Assembly (NCBI RefSeq): GCF_000166135.1
Contig: NC_014666.1
Location: forward strand, 3,472,001 to 3,536,000
DNA length: 64,000 nucleotides
Origin: Pseudofrankia inefficax
Lineage (GTDB): Bacteria > Actinomycetota > Actinomycetes > Frankiales > Frankiaceae
Direction: 5' to 3'
Shown here: positions 17,180 through 25,807 of the stretch, piece after piece
Layout of the letters: the number at the start of each line of letters is the position of its first letter
How positions within the stretch are numbered: position 1 is the stretch's first letter
Notes under the pieces: generated by a model
What the model was told of the DNA's origin: nothing
The model's database searches: none
Seen by the model: only the letters and a program-made list of their open reading frames with translations
Made by a program: the position numbers and the translations under genes

Positions 17180-18081
17180 GGTTCGGCCTCTTCCTCACCC
17201 CGCTGCGGATGGAGCAGATGCGGGAGGTGACCGTCGAGGCGGAGCGGGCCGGCTTCGACTCGGTGTGGCTCGGCGAGCACCTGGTCGCCCCGGTCGACAT
17301 CGCGAGCGACTACCCGTACCAGCAGCCCTGGGCCACCCGCGAGACGCATTTCCACGCCGGCATCCCGCTGTTCGACCCGTACGCGGTCTTCGGCCATCTC
17401 GCCGCGCTCACCAAGACCATCCGGTTCGGCATCGGGGTCTCGGTCGTGCCGCTGCACGACCCGTTCCGGCTCGCCCGCTCGATCGTGACGCTCGACCACA
17501 TCGCGCCGGCCCGCTTCATGCTCGGTGTCGGCACCGGCTGGATCCGCGAGGAGTTCGCGATCGTCGGGCGGGAGTTCCAGGCCAGAGGCGCCCGCCTGGA
17601 CGAGATGCTCGACGTGATGGAACGACTGTGGCGCGACGACGTCGCCTCCTACGAGGGGGCGGTCTTCCGGCTGCCGCCGGCGCGCTTCGAGCCCAAGCCG
17701 GTGTCGGTCCCGCAGCTCGTGTTCGGCGGTCACTCCACGGTCGCGCTGCGCCGCGCCGCCGCCCGCGGCACCGGTTGGCTCGGGGTCGACCTCGCACCGG
17801 AGGCACTCGGCCCGGTCGTCGAGCGGCTGCGCACGCTGCGCCGCGAGCAGGGCATCCCGTCCGACCTCGAGATCTCGGTGCTCGTCGGCCTGGCCGAGCC
17901 GAACAGCGGACCCGACGGCACCGGCGTCCTCGACCGTCTGACCGGTGAGCTCGTCGAGCGGTACGCCGAGGCGGGCGCCGACCGCCTCGTCATCCGCCCG
18001 TGGACCAGGGGCAGCTTCGCGGTGCGGAACCTCCTGCGGGCAGCCGAGGTGCTGGCCCTGCGACCAGCAGATCAGATATGA
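17176..18081 (+). CDS. LLM-class F420-dependent oxidoreductase
   Basis: Luciferase-like TIM-barrel protein of 301 residues. The start MRFGLFLTPLR, the central GIGVSVVPLHDPFRLARS, and the segment FMLGVGTGWIREEF are typical of the actinobacterial TIGR03619-like F420 subgroup. ATG 17176 overlaps the NTF2 stop (ATGA). Such enzymes use reduced or oxidised F420 to oxidise alcohols or reduce enoyl or ketone groups; FMN-dependent monooxygenation is an alternative. Its stop codon lies just inside the region that forms GATATC site C, which controls the next gene. Confidence 0.88.
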   Translation: MRFGLFLTPLRMEQMREVTVEAERAGFDSVWLGEHLVAPVDIASDYPYQQPWATRETHFHAGIPLFDPYAVFGHLAALTKTIRFGIGVSVVPLHDPFRLARSIVTLDHIAPARFMLGVGTGWIREEFAIVGREFQARGARLDEMLDVMERLWRDDVASYEGAVFRLPPARFEPKPVSVPQLVFGGHSTVALRRAAARGTGWLGVDLAPEALGPVVERLRTLRREQGIPSDLEISVLVGLAEPNSGPDGTGVLDRLTGELVERYAEAGADRLVIRPWTRGSFAVRNLLRAAEVLALRPADQI

Positions 18082-18092
18082 TATTTAATATG
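18080..18092. promoter_or_regulatory. GATATC-type palindromic operator, site C
   Basis: GATATTTAATATG at 18080-18092 is nearly identical to site F (27026-27038, GATATCTAATATG). The surrounding AGATATG is also shared, giving a long match between two promoters 9 kb apart. The element overlaps the last bases of the LLM gene and lies 23 bases upstream of the monooxygenase start. It therefore most likely controls an internal promoter of the monooxygenase gene. Confidence 0.65.
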
Positions 18093-18115
18093 ACGAACGA
18101 GATGGAATGTCGCTG

Positions 18116-19747
18116 ATGACCACTCCTCCGTCGCCCACCGCGACCGACTTCGAGGCGATCGTCATCGGGGCCGGAGTCGCGGGGATCTACCAGCTGCACG
18201 CGGCGCGCTCGCTCGGGCTGCGCTGCCTGCTCGTCGACGCCGGCCCGGATCTGGGCGGAACCTGGTACAACAACCGCTACCCCGGCTGCCGCTTCGACTC
18301 CGAGAGCTACAGCTACGGCTATTCGTTCTCCGCGGACCTGCTGCGCGAGTGGCACTGGGTCGAGCGGTTCTCGCCGCAGCCGGAGAACCTGCGCTACCTC
18401 AACTTCGTCGCCGACCGGCTGGAGCTGCGGCCGTATATGCGCTTTGGCTTCCGGGTCGAGCGCGCGTCGTGGGACGAGGCGGCGCTGCGCTGGCGCATCC
18501 GCTCCGAGGACGGCCAGGAGCTCACCGCGCGGTTCCTGCTCCCGGCGCTCGGGCAGTTGTCGATCCCGACCTCCCCGCGCTTCGAGGGCGCCGGGTCCTT
18601 CCAGGGCCGAGCGTTCCACACGTTCGACTGGCCGCACGACGGCATCGACCTGCGCGGCAGGCGGGTCGGCGTGGTCGGCACGGGTGCCACCGGCATCCAG
18701 GTCATCAGCTCGGTCGCCGGCGAGGTCTCCGAGCTCTACGTGTTCCAGCGGCGCCCGAACTGGTCGGCACCGTTGAACAACTCGCCGATCTCCGCGCGGG
18801 AGATGGCCGACATCCGCCGCCGCTACGCGGAGATCTTCGAGGCGTGCGCCGCCACCCCCGGAGGCTTCATCCACGGCCCCGACCAGCGCGCGTTCGACGA
18901 GGTGCCGCGTGAGGAGCGCCTCGCGCTGTGGGAGAAGCTCTACGACGAGCCGGGCTTCGGTATCTGGCTCGCCAACTTCAAGGACATCTTCGTCGAGGGC
19001 CAGGCGAACCGCGAGATCTCCGACTTCATCGCCGAGAAGATCCGCGAACGGGTGGCGGACCCGGCCGTCGCGGCGAAGCTCATCCCGACCGACCACGGCT
19101 TCGGATCACGCCGGCTGCCGCTGGAGACGAGGTACTTCGAGGTCTACAACCAGCCGAACGTGACGCTCGTCGACCTCCAGGAGACGCCCGTCGAGCGGCT
19201 CACCGCGAAGGGCATCCGGACCACCGCGCGCGAGTACGAGCTCGACGTGATCGTCTACGCGACCGGCTTCGACGCGATCACCGGCGCCTACGACCGCATC
19301 GACATCCGCGGCGTCGACGGCCAGCTGCTGCGCGACAAGTGGGACGACGGGCCGGTGACCCACCACGGCCTCGCCTCCCGCGGGTTCCCGAACCTGCTCA
19401 TGGTCGCGGGCCCGCAGAGCGCCTCGGCGTCGACGAACTACCCCCGCGGCATCGAGACGAGCGTCGAGTGGATCACTGGCCTGCTCCGGCACCTGCGGGA
19501 GCACGGCTACCACCGGGTCGAGGCGACCGCCCAGGCCGAGCAGGACTGGGTCGAGGAGGCCGTGCGGGCCTACGACAAGACCCTGATCCCGGCGGGCAAG
19601 GGGTGGGTCACCGGCGCCAACTCGAACATCCCCGGCCGGGAACAGCCGCGCGGCCGGCCGCTCATCTACACGGCCGGCGCGCCGCGGTACCGCAAGACCA
19701 TCACCCGGCTCGCCGAGGCGGGCTACGAGGGGTTCGAGCTCTCCTGA
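18116..19747 (+). CDS. Flavin-containing Baeyer-Villiger-type monooxygenase
   Basis: FAD/NADPH monooxygenase of 543 residues. Two Rossmann motifs are present: VIGAGVAGIYQLH near residue 16 and GVVGTGATGIQ near residue 190. Between them sits the Baeyer-Villiger fingerprint FxGxxxHxxxW (FQGRAFHTFDWP). The GGTWYNNRYPG segment matches cyclohexanone/steroid monooxygenase-like enzymes. ATG 18116 is preferred over ATG 18107 because GATGGA then has normal spacing. It would insert oxygen next to a carbonyl to give an ester or lactone. Promoter site C lies directly upstream. The last 25 bases overlap the convergent crotonase gene. Confidence 0.92.
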   Translation: MTTPPSPTATDFEAIVIGAGVAGIYQLHAARSLGLRCLLVDAGPDLGGTWYNNRYPGCRFDSESYSYGYSFSADLLREWHWVERFSPQPENLRYLNFVADRLELRPYMRFGFRVERASWDEAALRWRIRSEDGQELTARFLLPALGQLSIPTSPRFEGAGSFQGRAFHTFDWPHDGIDLRGRRVGVVGTGATGIQVISSVAGEVSELYVFQRRPNWSAPLNNSPISAREMADIRRRYAEIFEACAATPGGFIHGPDQRAFDEVPREERLALWEKLYDEPGFGIWLANFKDIFVEGQANREISDFIAEKIRERVADPAVAAKLIPTDHGFGSRRLPLETRYFEVYNQPNVTLVDLQETPVERLTAKGIRTTAREYELDVIVYATGFDAITGAYDRIDIRGVDGQLLRDKWDDGPVTHHGLASRGFPNLLMVAGPQSASASTNYPRGIETSVEWITGLLRHLREHGYHRVEATAQAEQDWVEEAVRAYDKTLIPAGKGWVTGANSNIPGREQPRGRPLIYTAGAPRYRKTITRLAEAGYEGFELS

Positions 19748-20541
19748 CCGGCGCCGCGCCGCCCGGCGTTGAAGACCGGCGGGCGGCGCTCCAGGAACGC
19801 CCGCACGCCCTCCGCCGAGTCGGGGCTGTGGCCGGCCAGCGCCGCCGCTGCCGCCTCGGCCACGAGCGCGTCGTCCAGCCAGGCCTCGCGGCCCCGCACC
19901 AGCTGCTTGGTGAGCCGGACCGCGTCCGCGGGAAGCGTGGCGATCCTGGTGGCCTGCGCGACGCCGCTCTCCCGGGCGTGACCCGGATCGACGACGCGGC
20001 TGGCGAGGCCCAGCGCGAGCGCGTCGTCCGCGGGCAGGCGCTCGCCGTCGAGAAGGAGGTCCATCGTGCGGACCCGGCCCACCCGGGCCGCGACGAGGGC
20101 GGCGAAGCCGCCGTCCGGCACCGCCGCGCGACGCAGGAACGGTGCCTGGAAGAACGCGTCGCGGGCCACCGTGACGAGGTCGCAGGCAAGGACGACAGCC
20201 CAGCCGGCGCCGATCGCGTACCCCTCGACCGCCGCGAGAGTCGGCTGCGGCAGGCGGTGCAGCGTGCGCAGGGTCTCCTGCGCGATGAGCAGCCGGTGGG
20301 CCGGGGCGAAGACCCCGGCCCCCACCCGGCCCATCGTCTTGATGTCGCCGCCGGCCGAGAAGCTGGTGCCGGCGCCGGTGACCACGACGGCGCGTACGCC
20401 CGGATCGGAGGCCAGCTCGTGCAGCCGGTCGCGCAGCTCGACCCAGGTCTGCTCGGTGAACGCGTTGCGCGCACCGGGCCGGTTGATCTCGAGGACGGCG
20501 ACGCCGTCGGCCGGTGACGTCCGCACGATGTGCTCGCCCAT
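19723..20541 (-). CDS. Enoyl-CoA hydratase/isomerase (crotonase) family protein
   Basis: Crotonase of 272 residues, last gene of a four-gene minus-strand operon with three acyl-CoA dehydrogenases. The oxyanion-hole motifs are FSAGGDI and IGAGWAV. Both classical catalytic glutamate positions are replaced (GAGWAVVLACD and QAPFLRRAAVPDGG); the Asp of VPDGG is the only acid near the active site. An isomerase-like activity may therefore fit better than hydration. ATG 20541 is 11 bases after the upstream stop. The 3' end overlaps the monooxygenase gene by 25 bases in convergent orientation. Confidence 0.87.
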   Translation of the reverse strand: MGEHIVRTSPADGVAVLEINRPGARNAFTEQTWVELRDRLHELASDPGVRAVVVTGAGTSFSAGGDIKTMGRVGAGVFAPAHRLLIAQETLRTLHRLPQPTLAAVEGYAIGAGWAVVLACDLVTVARDAFFQAPFLRRAAVPDGGFAALVAARVGRVRTMDLLLDGERLPADDALALGLASRVVDPGHARESGVAQATRIATLPADAVRLTKQLVRGREAWLDDALVAEAAAAALAGHSPDSAEGVRAFLERRPPVFNAGRRGAGQESSNPS

Positions 20542-20552
20542 CGCGGCCCCGC

Positions 20553-21629
20553 TCACCTGGCGCTCGCCGCCTGCGCGACGCCGTGGCGCACCAGACGGCG
20601 CGCGGCGGCCTCGACGTTGCCGTGCAGGCTGCCGGCGAGCAGGGTCCGCCGGTAGTGCTGGTGCAGGCCCTGCTCCCAGGTGAAGCCCATACCGCCGAAG
20701 CACTGGATCGCCTCGGCCGCCGCGCGGCGCGCCGCGTCCCCGGCACACACGCGGCTCGCGTCGACGTCCTCCCACGGCGGGGCGGTCGGGGAGGCGGCGA
20801 AGCGGGTGCTCGCGAGCCACGCCATCGACCGTGCGACCTCGGTCACCCGCACCATCTCCGCGATCCGGTGCTTGACCGCCTGGAACGATCCGATCGCCTG
20901 CCCGAACTGCCGGCGGTCGGTGACGTACGCGACGGTCCGGCGAACCAGCTCGGCGGCCGAGCCGATGGCCTGCGCGTCGAGGACGAGCGAGTAGCAGGCG
21001 CGCGCGAGGTCGAGCTCCGCGTCGGTGACCGTGAGCGGCACCGCCGCGGCGCCGCTGAGGATGAGCGAGCCGGTGCTCGTCGTGGGGTCGATGCTGTGGG
21101 CGTGCACGGTGTCCGTGCCGGCACTCGCGAGTCTGACGCAGGCCAGTACCGGCGCCCCGTCGGGCCGGGCCGCCCGTACGAGGACCTCGTCGGCGTCGCG
21201 AAGCCACGGCACGAGATCGCACCGGCCGGTGAGCAGGAACCGCCCGTCGGCGGGGGTAGCCACGATCTCGCCGGGCGGCGCCTCGACGGCACTGACCTCG
21301 GTGGCGGCGGTGAAGATCCGGCCGTCGCCGAGCGCCGCCCGCGGCGCGGCACTGCCGGACGCCGCCAGCAGGGGTGCGGCGAGCCCGATCGAGAGGGCGA
21401 CCGGGCCGGGAACCACCTGGTGGCCCAGGACCTCGAGCAGGGGCAGGAACCCCGGGATGGCCTGCGGGACGGACAGGTCGGTGTCGACAAGGAGCTCCAG
21501 CCAGCCGGCGCGCGCCAGCTCGCTCCAGCGGGCCGGGTCGAGCGCGGCCCCGTCGTCGCACGCGAGGGCGGCCCGCAGCGCGTCGGCGGCGACGCGGTCG
21601 GTCGCGGTGGGCAGCAGGGAGTCGGTCAT
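20553..21629 (-). CDS. Acyl-CoA dehydrogenase, short non-catalytic-type subunit
   Basis: Acyl-CoA dehydrogenase-fold protein of 358 residues, shorter than the usual 380-400. The C-terminal flavin-contact region is present as QCFGGMGFTWEQGLHQHYRR. The glutamate bases seen in other family members are missing: the IVD-type position reads LDLARAC and the MCAD-type position GSLHGN. Short subunits like this pair with a catalytic partner in alpha2beta2 complexes such as actinobacterial steroid side-chain dehydrogenases. The gene directly upstream (21626-22774) overlaps it by four bases and is the natural partner. The heteromer is inference. Confidence 0.87.
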   Translation of the reverse strand: MTDSLLPTATDRVAADALRAALACDDGAALDPARWSELARAGWLELLVDTDLSVPQAIPGFLPLLEVLGHQVVPGPVALSIGLAAPLLAASGSAAPRAALGDGRIFTAATEVSAVEAPPGEIVATPADGRFLLTGRCDLVPWLRDADEVLVRAARPDGAPVLACVRLASAGTDTVHAHSIDPTTSTGSLILSGAAAVPLTVTDAELDLARACYSLVLDAQAIGSAAELVRRTVAYVTDRRQFGQAIGSFQAVKHRIAEMVRVTEVARSMAWLASTRFAASPTAPPWEDVDASRVCAGDAARRAAAEAIQCFGGMGFTWEQGLHQHYRRTLLAGSLHGNVEAAARRLVRHGVAQAASAR

Positions 21630-22774
21630 CGGCGTGAGCCCGGCAGTCCGGCGGAGCGCGCGATCAGGTTGCGCTGGATCTCCGAGGTGCCCGCGTAGAT
21701 CGTCTCGGCCCGTGAGTGCAGGAGCGCCAGCGCCCACCGCAGGTCCCGCTCGTCGGTGAAGTGCTCGGGGCCGCGCGCGTCGGCGACCAGCTCCAGCAGG
21801 CGCTGGTGCGTCTCGCTCCACTGCAGCTTGGCGACGGAGGACAGCGCACCGGGGGACTGCTTGGCGGCGAGCATCGCGAGGTTGCGGCGCACGACCGCCT
21901 CGGTGGCCCGGACAGCCGCGTGCGTGCGGCCCAGGTCGCGTTCGACCCGCGCGGCGCCCTCGGGGCCGAGGAGGTCGTACGCCGCGGTGAGCTCGCCCGA
22001 CATACGCAGCGCCCGCTGACCGAGCAGCGAGGCACGCTCCTGCTCGAGCGCGAACGTCGCCAGGCCCCAGCCCTGGCCGGGCTCGCCGACGAGCTCGTCG
22101 GCGCGTGCCGTCGCGTCGTCCAAGAAGACCTCACAGAACTCGCGGGTGTCGACGATGGTGCGCAGCGGCCGGACCTCGACCCCCGGCTGGTGCATGTCGA
22201 CGAGGAACAGGCTGATGCCGCGGTGCGCGTCGGCCTCGGGGTCGGTCCGGGCCAGGACGTAGCAGCGGTCGGCGTGCACGGCGTTCGTCGTCCACACCTT
22301 CTGCCCGGTGATGCGCCAGCCGTCGTCGGCGCGTACGGCGCGGGTGCGCAGGTGGGCCAGGTCCGACCCGGCGTCGGGCTCGGAGAAGCCCTGGCACCAC
22401 AGGACGTCGTGGGCCAGCATCGAGGGGAGGTGGCGGGCGCACTGCTCCGGCGTGGCGAACGCCTCCAGGACCGGCGCGAGGATGCCGATCGCGTTCGAGT
22501 TCGCCGGCTCGGGAGCCCCCGCGAGGGCGAGCTCCTCCAGGTAGACGAGCAGGGCGGAACCGGACAGGGCGAGCCCGCCGTTGGCCTCGCCCAGGGTCGG
22601 GGCCACCCAGCCACCAGCGTGCAGGCGTCGCCCCCACTCGCGCCGGATCTCGGCGACCGCGTCGTCGTCGCGCGCGCCGTGCCCGGTGCCGCGCCACTCG
22701 GGCGGCAGGTTCTCCTCGACGAAGCGCCGAACGCGCTCGCGCAGGTCCGTCTCGTTCCCTGTCTCGGTGGCCAT
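21626..22774 (-). CDS. Acyl-CoA dehydrogenase, catalytic-type subunit
   Basis: FadE-like flavoprotein of 382 residues. FAD/substrate segments include WCQGFSEPDAGSDLA and WTTNAVHAD, and the C-terminal signature is IYAGTSEIQRN. The MCAD-type glutamate is Ala here, but a glutamate-arginine pair lies in ALEQERASLLG, where isovaleryl-CoA dehydrogenase-type enzymes carry their base. It shares four-base overlaps with both neighbours, so three dehydrogenase genes are translated in a chain. Probable partner of the short subunit encoded next. It would oxidise an acyl-CoA with a branched or cyclic chain. Confidence 0.9.
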   Translation of the reverse strand: MATETGNETDLRERVRRFVEENLPPEWRGTGHGARDDDAVAEIRREWGRRLHAGGWVAPTLGEANGGLALSGSALLVYLEELALAGAPEPANSNAIGILAPVLEAFATPEQCARHLPSMLAHDVLWCQGFSEPDAGSDLAHLRTRAVRADDGWRITGQKVWTTNAVHADRCYVLARTDPEADAHRGISLFLVDMHQPGVEVRPLRTIVDTREFCEVFLDDATARADELVGEPGQGWGLATFALEQERASLLGQRALRMSGELTAAYDLLGPEGAARVERDLGRTHAAVRATEAVVRRNLAMLAAKQSPGALSSVAKLQWSETHQRLLELVADARGPEHFTDERDLRWALALLHSRAETIYAGTSEIQRNLIARSAGLPGSRR

Positions 22775-23964
22775 CAGTGGCTGCTCCGCCACGACGGCCC
22801 GTGCGGAGCCTCCCCGTCGGCGATGCGCGCGCCGACGTAGTTCTTCAGTACCTCGACGGTCCCGCCGCCGAAGGAGAGGCCGCGCACGTCGCGGTAGGCG
22901 CGTTCGACGGGGAACTCGCGCGAGTACCCGTAGCCGCCGTGCAGCTGCATGGCCTCGTCGCAGACCATGCGAGCGACCATGTTGGCCTTGCCCTTTGCCA
23001 TCGCGGTCTCCAGCGCGGGCGGGGACTCGTGCGGGCCGGCGAGGTGGGCGGCCCGGTAGACCAGCAGCCGCGCCGCTTCGAGCTCGGTCGCCATCTCGGC
23101 CACCTTCCACTGAAGACCCTGCAGGTCGGCCAGGCGCCGCGAGCCAGCAGGGCGCTCGCGCAGGTAGCGGGTCGCGTGCTCGAGGGCTCCCTGCGCGGCT
23201 CCCAGGCACATCGCGGCGTTGCCGAGGCGTTCGTGGTTGAGGTGCCCGAGCAGTGTCCGGAAGCTCCCGGGCGAGCCGTCGAGCAGCACCTCGTCGGGCT
23301 CGATGCGCACGTTGTCGAAGGTCAGCTCGGCCTCGGTGCTGCCGTGCAGGCCCATGTTCCGGTGCGTGCCCGCGACGCCGACGCCCTCGGAGGTCATGTC
23401 GACGACGACCGCGCCGATCTCGCCGTTCGGGAAGCGCGCCCAGCACAGGCACGCGTCCGCCCTGTGTCCCTGGGTCGAGTAGTTCTTGTACGCGTTCAGC
23501 CGGTAGCCGTCACCGTCCGGCTCGACCTTCGCGCGCATCCTCTGTACCGCGCTCCCGGCCTCCGCCTCGGTGATCCCGAGGCAGAACACAGCCTCCCCGG
23601 AGGCGGCGCGCGGTAGCCAGCGCTCCCGCATCGCCGGGGTGCCGAGGTGCCCGAGGACGCGGGGTGGGCCGTTCAGCGTGAGCTGCGCCGTCACCGCGCT
23701 GTTGACGCACGCACGAGCTAGTTCCTCGAGCACGATGGTGACCTCGACCTGGCCGAGGCCCGCGCCGCCGTGCTCCTCGGGGACGGCGATCCCGTAGAGC
23801 CCGGCCTGTGCGATCGCGGCCTGGGACTTCGCCGGCCACTCGCCGGTCTCGTCCCAGTGCGCCGCCAGGGGCGCGAGCTCGCGCTCGGCCACCTGTCGAG
23901 CGAGCGCCCGCAGCGCGGCCTGGTCGTCGTCCTCGTGGAGGAGATCCCGCCCCGTCAGCAGCAT
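22774..23964 (-). CDS. Acyl-CoA dehydrogenase
   Basis: Acyl-CoA dehydrogenase of 396 residues, first gene of the minus-strand operon. Motifs include LGITEAEAGSAV, the ADACLCW region and QLHGGYGYSREFPVERAYRDVRG. The MCAD-type Glu position is Gly (FGGGTVEV), but NHERLGNAAMCLGAAQ places Glu-Arg where isovaleryl-CoA dehydrogenases have the catalytic base. That agrees with a branched or citronellyl-CoA-like substrate. ATG 23964 was chosen for its GGAG ribosome-binding site; the upstream TTG would run into the operator. GATATC site D lies 17 bases upstream. Compare AtuD of the Pseudomonas citronellol pathway. Confidence 0.9.
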   Translation of the reverse strand: MLLTGRDLLHEDDDQAALRALARQVAERELAPLAAHWDETGEWPAKSQAAIAQAGLYGIAVPEEHGGAGLGQVEVTIVLEELARACVNSAVTAQLTLNGPPRVLGHLGTPAMRERWLPRAASGEAVFCLGITEAEAGSAVQRMRAKVEPDGDGYRLNAYKNYSTQGHRADACLCWARFPNGEIGAVVVDMTSEGVGVAGTHRNMGLHGSTEAELTFDNVRIEPDEVLLDGSPGSFRTLLGHLNHERLGNAAMCLGAAQGALEHATRYLRERPAGSRRLADLQGLQWKVAEMATELEAARLLVYRAAHLAGPHESPPALETAMAKGKANMVARMVCDEAMQLHGGYGYSREFPVERAYRDVRGLSFGGGTVEVLKNYVGARIADGEAPHGPSWRSSH

Positions 23965-23980
23965 CCTGTCTCCGATCTGC

Positions 23981-24007
23981 GATATTAGATACAAGCTATT
24001 AGATATC
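23981..24007. promoter_or_regulatory. Double GATATC-type operator, site D
   Basis: Two copies of the regulon motif lie 14 bases apart, both best read on the minus strand: 23981-23993 (TGTATCTAATATC) and 23995-24007 (GATATCTAATAGC). Each matches 11 of 13 consensus positions. They sit just upstream of the first acyl-CoA dehydrogenase gene, where they would overlap its promoter. This is the only double site in the window, suggesting cooperative binding or the strongest control. From here to the regulator gene end at 24244, about 240 bases, I see no gene or other clear signal. Confidence 0.6.
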
Positions 24008-24243
24008 AGATCGAAGAGGCGCGCGCGAGGTGTGCGGAGGGGAGGGGTCCTTCGCGAGTGTGGCCGGCGCAGGGCAGCGCTCCGGCCGGGAGGGTTCGGA
24101 CCGGCCGTGTCATGGCCGCGGCGTTGGACGGCGCCAACCGGGCACGGTCCCAGGAGCGCGGCCGGGGCGGCCCGGCCGTGGGGAGCCGCTCCGGCCGCTT
24201 TCGGTGGATCAGGCCCTGTCGGCCGGGATCCGCGAGAACTTCC

Positions 24244-24945
24244 CTAGCGCTGCTCGGACTCCTCGTCCCAGTAGCCGTGCTCGTCGAGGTACTTGATGAC
24301 CAGCGTGCCGGTTGTCTCGGCGTGGCTGGTCCAGAGCTCGCGCGCCAGGGAGGGGCGCTTGTTCCTGATGGCCTCGATGAGGGGCGGATGCTCGGCCTTC
24401 GAGGCGGCGCCGGCGCCGTCCAGCAGCCAGTAGATGTGCTTCGGGATCTGCACGACGACGCTGCGCAGCGTCGCCAGGATCTTCGGCGAGTCCGCCGCAT
24501 GGTTGACGGCGCGGTGGAACTGCCAGTTGTAGTACTCGACGGAGTCCATGTCGTTGGCGTCGAGCGCCGCCTCGAACCGCTGCTGGATCGACTCCAACTG
24601 CTCGACGAGCGCCGGCGTGGCCAGCGTGGTCGCGCGTTCGGCGAGCTTGCCGGCGAGCAGGCCGTGCGTCCAGTAGATGTCCTCGACGTCGCGACGGCTC
24701 ATCCGCGCGACCCGGAACGTGTAGTTCGCCTTGGCTCCGATCATGCCCTCGTGCGCGAGCGCGAGCAGCGCCTCCCGCACCGGCATGGTGCTGACGCCGA
24801 ACTGCTGGGCGACCGCGCTCTGGGTCACCGGGTCGCCCTGGCGGCGGCGGCCGAAAAGGATGTCCTCGCGCAGGGCGTCGGCGATCTCCTCGCTCAGCGA
24901 CCGTGCGCGGATCCGCCTCTGTGGCAGGGGCTCTCGTGACGTCAT
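24244..24945 (-). CDS. GntR-family transcriptional regulator, FCD/FadR subfamily
   Basis: Regulator of 233 residues. The winged helix-turn-helix is at residues 12-75 (SLSEEIADALREDILFG, then QFGVSTMPVREALLAL). It is followed by the all-helical FCD ligand domain with metal-site histidines (NWQFHRAVNHAADSP, SHAETTG). A good minus-strand -10 (TATAGT, 24961-24956) sits ten bases from ATG 24945, so the mRNA is nearly leaderless. FCD regulators bind short palindromes with an AT-rich centre, and this gene lies between sites D and E. It is therefore my first candidate for the regulator of the GATATC sites. Confidence 0.92.
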   Translation of the reverse strand: MTSREPLPQRRIRARSLSEEIADALREDILFGRRRQGDPVTQSAVAQQFGVSTMPVREALLALAHEGMIGAKANYTFRVARMSRRDVEDIYWTHGLLAGKLAERATTLATPALVEQLESIQQRFEAALDANDMDSVEYYNWQFHRAVNHAADSPKILATLRSVVVQIPKHIYWLLDGAGAASKAEHPPLIEAIRNKRPSLARELWTSHAETTGTLVIKYLDEHGYWDEESEQR

Positions 24946-25123
24946 GGCGGCGTTCACTATACCGCTGCCCCGTCGTGCGCCCGGCCCGGCAATCGACGAC
25001 GTGCGCACCGTCTGCCGGCGCGGCGTCCGGGCATTGGACGCGGCGCGGTCCGGTTCAGCTCTGTCAGTCACCTCGGCGCTTCCGTCCGCTCGTTCGATCG
25101 ACTGCGCTTGCTCTTCTCACTAG

Positions 25124-25140
25124 ATGTGATATCACATATC
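25124..25140. promoter_or_regulatory. GATATC-type palindromic operator, site E
   Basis: The region contains a perfect 14-base palindrome, ATGTGATATCACAT, at 25124-25137. On the minus strand, 25140-25128 reads GATATGTGATATC, 12 of 13 matches to the shared motif. It lies in the 250-base divergent gap between the GntR regulator (start 24945) and the cupin gene (start 25196). It could mediate autoregulation and control of the cupin/amidohydrolase pair. Confidence 0.62.
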
Positions 25141-25195
25141 GAACCTCGGTGGCGGAGCTTGGTTCGTCACCGTGCAGAGAGAGGCACTGAGCGCG

Positions 25196-25807
25196 ATGGA
25201 GAAGCTCACCGACTCGACGGACGACGACGCCGCCTGGCGGGGCATGACCTTCTATTCCGCCGTGACCGCGAAGGACCTGTGGGCGGCCGGTGCCCTCACC
25301 CCGCAGCAGGTCTCGGACGAGACCGCGGCCGCGACGGCGCGCCTGGCTGAGGCCGGCTGGCCGCACACCGGCGCCATGACCAAGGTGCTCGTCAGCCAGA
25401 CCGCCGAGGAGGGCGGCTTCCAGCTGCACTACGTCTGGTTCAAACCGAACTGGGTCCTGCGGCGCCACCACCATCCCGCGGACTGTCTGTACTACGTGGT
25501 GTCCGGCACCGCCCACATGGGCAGGCGGGTGCTGAAGGCGGGTGACTCCTTCTTCGTGCCGAGCGGCGTGCAGTACCAGTACAGCGCCGGTCCCGAGGGC
25601 TGCGAGGTGCTGGAGATCCGGCGCGGATCGAAGATCGTCGACACCGTCGTCGCCGAGCACTCGCCCGCCCAGTGGGACCGGATGGTCGAGACCATGAGGG
25701 ACAACCGCGAGGCGTGGGAGCAGCTGCGGCTCAGCCCGACGTTCGCGAACCGCAACGACGACGTGCCGGTGACGCATGCCGTCTTAGGCCCCGACGATGC
25801 TCGCTGA
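25196..25807 (+). CDS. Cupin-domain protein
   Basis: Protein of 203 residues with one cupin barrel. The first cupin motif is present as RRHHHPADCLYYVVSG (metal-binding histidines, Asp/Cys instead of the usual Glu) and the second as GDSFFVPSGVQYQY. ATG 25196 follows a GAGAGAGG stretch; an in-frame GTG at 25172 is possible. It overlaps the next gene by 11 bases. Stand-alone cupins beside catabolic genes may be small isomerases, dioxygenases or ligand binders. Which applies here cannot be told. Confidence 0.82.
   Translation: MEKLTDSTDDDAAWRGMTFYSAVTAKDLWAAGALTPQQVSDETAAATARLAEAGWPHTGAMTKVLVSQTAEEGGFQLHYVWFKPNWVLRRHHHPADCLYYVVSGTAHMGRRVLKAGDSFFVPSGVQYQYSAGPEGCEVLEIRRGSKIVDTVVAEHSPAQWDRMVETMRDNREAWEQLRLSPTFANRNDDVPVTHAVLGPDDAR

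Noticed and set aside
24008-24243. Possible short gene between the dehydrogenase promoter and the GntR gene
   Set aside because: Frames here are Arg/Gly-rich, lack ribosome-binding sites and show no recognisable sequence.
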